Positions 4,983-6,636 of a stretch of DNA of 6,636 nucleotides are shown here, in pieces. A program made the position numbers and the translations under genes. The stretch is from Candidatus Woesearchaeota archaeon (GTDB taxonomy: Archaea; Nanobdellota; Nanobdellia; SCGC-AAA011-G17; GW2011-AR17): positions 1 to 6,636 of the forward strand of contig JACQSW010000016.1 of the NCBI GenBank assembly GCA_016211095.1, written 5' to 3'. Within the stretch, counting starts at the first letter, position 1, and every line of letters begins with the position of its first letter. The notes beneath the pieces are model-generated. The model had not been told where the DNA came from. It saw only the letters and a list, made by a program, of their open reading frames with translations, and searched no databases.

Positions 4983-6188
4983 TCATTTGAGTATTTTTTT
5001 GAAGGCTTTTATGACGCGATCAAGATCTTCTTGTTTAAGATATTGATGGCAGCCAACATATAACCCCTTAATCCCTAAGTATTCGGCGTTAGGAAGCTTG
5101 CCCTCATACATCTTTCTTAAATAGGCATAAGCGGGTTGTTGGGTGGGTATGCATGGAAACATGCTCCTCGTCTCTATGCCACAGTTTTCTAATCCTTCCC
5201 TTAATTTTAACCTAGAAATACCTTTCTTTAGAACTAATGGGTAAGCTAAGTAACTGATTTTTTTAGAAAAAAATGGGAGTTGCAATTTGTCGGAATATTT
5301 CTCTAATCCTTCATTTAAATATTTAACATTTTCCTGCCTCTTCCTGTTTATTTCATGAACTTTTTTTAGTTGGACAAGGCCTAAGGCAGCTTGGAACTCC
5401 ATCGTCTTAAAATTATACCCAATCAAGTCATGCGTGAATCGCGGATCAAAATCTTCCAAATAATTTTTGTATTTCTCTTTTCCTGGGCACACACCAACAT
5501 TCCTCGTGCATACCTCGCAATCGCATAATCTTCCATTTGCTTTAATTTTTTTAATCAGCCGATAAATTTCGTAATCATCAGTATTAACAACCCCCATCTC
5601 CCCAGCCTGAATATTATGGGCAATGTAAAAAGAGAATGAGGACAGCAGAGACTGAGATCCAGCCTTTTTTACATCTTCATTTTCTGTTCCATGCGCTTGC
5701 GAAGCATCCTCAAAAGTAAACAGCCCATACTTCTTCGCCAAACCATTAATCTTTTTCATATCAGAAAGATAACCCATTAAGTGAACAGGTAAAATAATAG
5801 AGTAGCCCCCTTGATTCGCATTCTCCAATAACTCCTTAATGTTCTCCGCTGTTATACAAAAGTTCTCTTTGTCAACATCTACATAAACAGGCTCAAGCTT
5901 CGAAGCCACAATAGCATTTGAGGTAGCGATGTAAGTGGTAGGGCTGGTTATAACCTTGCTACAATCTTCAATATTCTTGTAATATTTCAGCGCAGTTAAG
6001 CCGCACATAATGGCTGCAGTGCCAGAACTAACCAACACCGCATGCTTTGTACCAACAAACTTAGCCCACTCCCTTTCAAACTCCCTAACCTTTGGACCCT
6101 CAGAAATCCTCCCAGAATCCAACACATCCATAATTGCCTTTTTCTCTTCTTCCCCAAGCCGAAAATCCCCAACACTAACTCTTTTCAT
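4983..6188 (-). CDS. DegT/DnrJ/EryC1/StrS-family PLP protein, probable sugar 3-dehydratase (ColD/E1-like)
   Basis: This 401-residue fold-type I PLP enzyme has the normal family length. It has the cofactor-phosphate loop SSGTAAI (54-60), EDASQAHG (160-167) with Asp161 for the pyridine nitrogen, and SFSFYIAHNIQAGEMG (184-199). The position that carries the PLP-binding Lys in aminotransferases is His191 (codon CAT at 5618-5616). The same Lys-to-His change defines PMP-dependent 3-dehydratases: ColD (GDP-4-keto-6-deoxymannose) and E1/RfbH (CDP-4-keto-6-deoxyglucose). A cysteine loop follows: Cys222, Cys224, Cys227 and Cys234 (CxCx2Cx6C). It occupies the region of E1's [2Fe-2S] cysteines but with different spacing, and I see no counterpart of E1's distant first ligand. 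IGYNFKTMEFQAALG (256-270) matches the E1/aminotransferase core. With a GMD-like gene nearby, a GDP-linked 4-keto-6-deoxy sugar is the likely substrate. The family is certain; the dehydratase role is inferred. Confidence 0.85.
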   Translation of the reverse strand: MKRVSVGDFRLGEEEKKAIMDVLDSGRISEGPKVREFEREWAKFVGTKHAVLVSSGTAAIMCGLTALKYYKNIEDCSKVITSPTTYIATSNAIVASKLEPVYVDVDKENFCITAENIKELLENANQGGYSIILPVHLMGYLSDMKKINGLAKKYGLFTFEDASQAHGTENEDVKKAGSQSLLSSFSFYIAHNIQAGEMGVVNTDDYEIYRLIKKIKANGRLCDCEVCTRNVGVCPGKEKYKNYLEDFDPRFTHDLIGYNFKTMEFQAALGLVQLKKVHEINRKRQENVKYLNEGLEKYSDKLQLPFFSKKISYLAYPLVLKKGISRLKLREGLENCGIETRSMFPCIPTQQPAYAYLRKMYEGKLPNAEYLGIKGLYVGCHQYLKQEDLDRVIKAFKKILK

Positions 6189-6218
6189 TTTTTTGTTTAT
6201 GGTTAAAGAATGGGGGGG

Positions 6219-6226
6219 TTTAAAAA
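6219..6226 (-). promoter_or_regulatory. TATA-like box of the DegT-family gene
   Basis: On the minus strand TTTTTAAA is preceded by an A-rich BRE-like run (CCCAAAAAA). Its centre lies about 34 nt before the ATG at 6188, predicting a leader of roughly 7 nt with no ribosome-binding site. Confidence 0.5.
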
Positions 6227-6345
6227 TTTTTTGGGATAGTCAGTATCTCCGAACCATGAATAAAACAAGATAGTTTAACCTATTTTGTTTGAAGCAGAAA
6301 AACATAATGAGCCCTCTTTCAATGAATATCTCGGTTCACAAAAGA

Positions 6346-6456
6346 TTATGTTTTGTCTGTTTTAGTCCATTTTCTGGACATTTTAGCCATAGCAATAATA
6401 AACTCTTTGAATGGAACTTCATTTTTATGAAAACAAATCCATTGAACTTGCAGCAT
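6346..6456 (-). pseudogene. Possible coding remnant, 36 codons
   Basis: A minus-strand frame from ATG 6456 to TAA 6346 includes EVPFKEFIIAMAKMSRKW, a balanced amphipathic, lysine-rich composition unlike random translation. It lies just downstream of another minus-strand fragment in a neighbouring frame. One decayed, frameshifted gene is possible. No family is recognised and chance remains a fair explanation. Confidence 0.2.
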
Positions 6457-6476
6457 CTGCTCAAACAATAAAAAGC

Positions 6477-6563
6477 TTATCCTCTTTTAACCTTACAGCC
6501 TATCAATCGTCTGAGGATTTCATCCAAGCTTGAAAAACCGGCTCTGTAGAAATCCTTAGGCAA
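6477..6563 (-). pseudogene. Possible small gene or coding remnant, 28 codons
   Basis: From TTG 6563 to TAA 6477 the minus strand reads LPKDFYRAGFSSLDEIL, then RRLIGCKVKRG. The helix-like hydrophobic and charge pattern suggests a real C-terminus. An in-frame stop lies six codons upstream of that TTG, so the fragment cannot extend far. It could be a broken 3' end of an unknown gene or a very small gene. I do not recognise the family. Confidence 0.22.
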
Positions 6564-6572
6564 AATATATAA
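6563..6572 (+). promoter_or_regulatory. TATA box of a gene starting at the right edge
   Basis: AAATATATAA is centred near 6567. Transcription would start about 27 nt later, near 6594, inside the second arm of the following palindrome. This gives a leader of about 35 nt before the TTG at 6629, unlike the other starts in the window. Confidence 0.5.
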
Positions 6573-6575
6573 CAA

Positions 6576-6597
6576 CGTTTAGCCCTAAGGCTAAACG
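6576..6597. promoter_or_regulatory. Palindrome between TATA box and start site: likely operator
   Basis: Perfect 9-bp arms CGTTTAGCC (6576-6584) and GGCTAAACG (6589-6597) are separated by CTAA. The dyad spans about -18 to +3 of the predicted start, a place where archaeal repressors block polymerase. An inverted CCTTAGG/CCTAAGG pair (6554-6560 and 6584-6590) brackets the TATA box. It could also form an RNA hairpin if transcription started earlier. Confidence 0.45.
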
Positions 6598-6603
6598 GTT
6601 GGG

Positions 6604-6628
6604 GGTAAACACATTGGAGGTGTTTACC
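6604..6628 (+). promoter_or_regulatory. Leader hairpin enclosing a strong Shine-Dalgarno sequence
   Basis: Arms GGTAAACAC (6604-6612) and GTGTTTACC (6620-6628) pair perfectly over 9 bp around the loop ATTGGAG. The strong ribosome-binding sequence GGAGGTG (6616-6622) lies half in the loop and half in the 3' arm, 6 nt before TTG 6629. The folded leader would hinder translation. A DNA-binding dyad is the alternative. Confidence 0.45.
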
Positions 6629-6636
6629 TTGAATAA
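6629..6636 (+). CDS. Possible start of a gene continuing off the window
   Basis: TTG at 6629 is placed 6 nt after GGAGGTG and begins Met-Asn. Only two full codons are visible, so no product can be named. GTG at 6620 is an in-frame alternative start but has a poorer ribosome-binding site. The call rests entirely on the upstream promoter and Shine-Dalgarno sequence. Confidence 0.3.

Larger units (their letters stand above)
6189..6562. other. Intergenic region without a secure gene
   Basis: Apart from the promoter of the DegT-family gene, this stretch holds only short frames. A plus-strand frame from TTG 6289 to 6471 has no start signal and an unconvincing sequence. Two minus-strand fragments (6346-6456 and 6477-6563) read more like protein but lie in different frames. 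A small dyad GTCCA-TTTTC-TGGAC sits at about 6365-6379. No tRNA-like or other known RNA structure is recognised. Confidence 0.45.

Noticed and set aside
6289..6471. Plus-strand 60-codon frame in the right intergenic region
   Set aside because: It has a TTG start without a ribosome-binding site or TATA box at the right distance. Its composition is rich in Phe, Asn and Ser, which looks like noise from AT-rich DNA.
1..6636. CRISPR array, tRNA or rRNA genes
   Set aside because: No regularly spaced repeats, cloverleaf with a GGTTC-type T-loop, or conserved rRNA segments were found on reading both strands.

Overview
The window looks like part of a compact, AT-rich archaeal chromosome, possibly from an uncultivated DPANN-type lineage; the lineage is inferred from style only. 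No rRNA or tRNA is present to place it. The archaeal signs are TATA-like boxes about 27 nt before the starts of five transcription units, mostly leaderless or nearly leaderless starts, and frequent AGG/AGA and ATA codons.

Left part (1-2404): the C-terminal tail of an upstream gene (to 83) is followed by an unrecognised 130-aa gene (95-487). Next comes a two-gene AbiE-type toxin-antitoxin operon, nucleotidyltransferase toxin first (641-1291) and winged-helix antitoxin second (1293-1880). Facing it is rpiB, ribose-5-phosphate isomerase B (2404-1949, minus). The toxin-antitoxin pair lies between two direct copies of the 3' end of rpiB. One copy is the working end of rpiB. The other, at 492-562, is stranded 1457 bp away just after the 130-aa gene. 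It stays in frame for 19 identical residues with only synonymous changes and then reaches its own stop. This is the layout expected if a small defence island integrated into the rpiB 3' end and rebuilt the gene.

Right part (2611-6188): three genes suggest nucleotide-sugar metabolism. A GMD/Rmd-type short-chain dehydrogenase (plus) converges on a FAD-dependent LhgO-like oxidoreductase (minus). Upstream of the latter is a DegT/DnrJ/EryC1/StrS-family protein (minus). That protein has His in place of the PLP-binding Lys and a four-cysteine loop, so it is probably a sugar 3-dehydratase (ColD/E1-like) rather than an aminotransferase. With GMD this would suit synthesis of a GDP-3,6-dideoxyhexose, which is an inference.

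Right edge (6189-6636): about 440 bp with no secure gene. It holds two weak minus-strand reading-frame fragments. At the very end there is a TATA box, a 9-bp-arm palindrome, and a second hairpin that buries a strong Shine-Dalgarno sequence in front of a TTG codon. This is probably the regulated start of a gene that continues outside the window.
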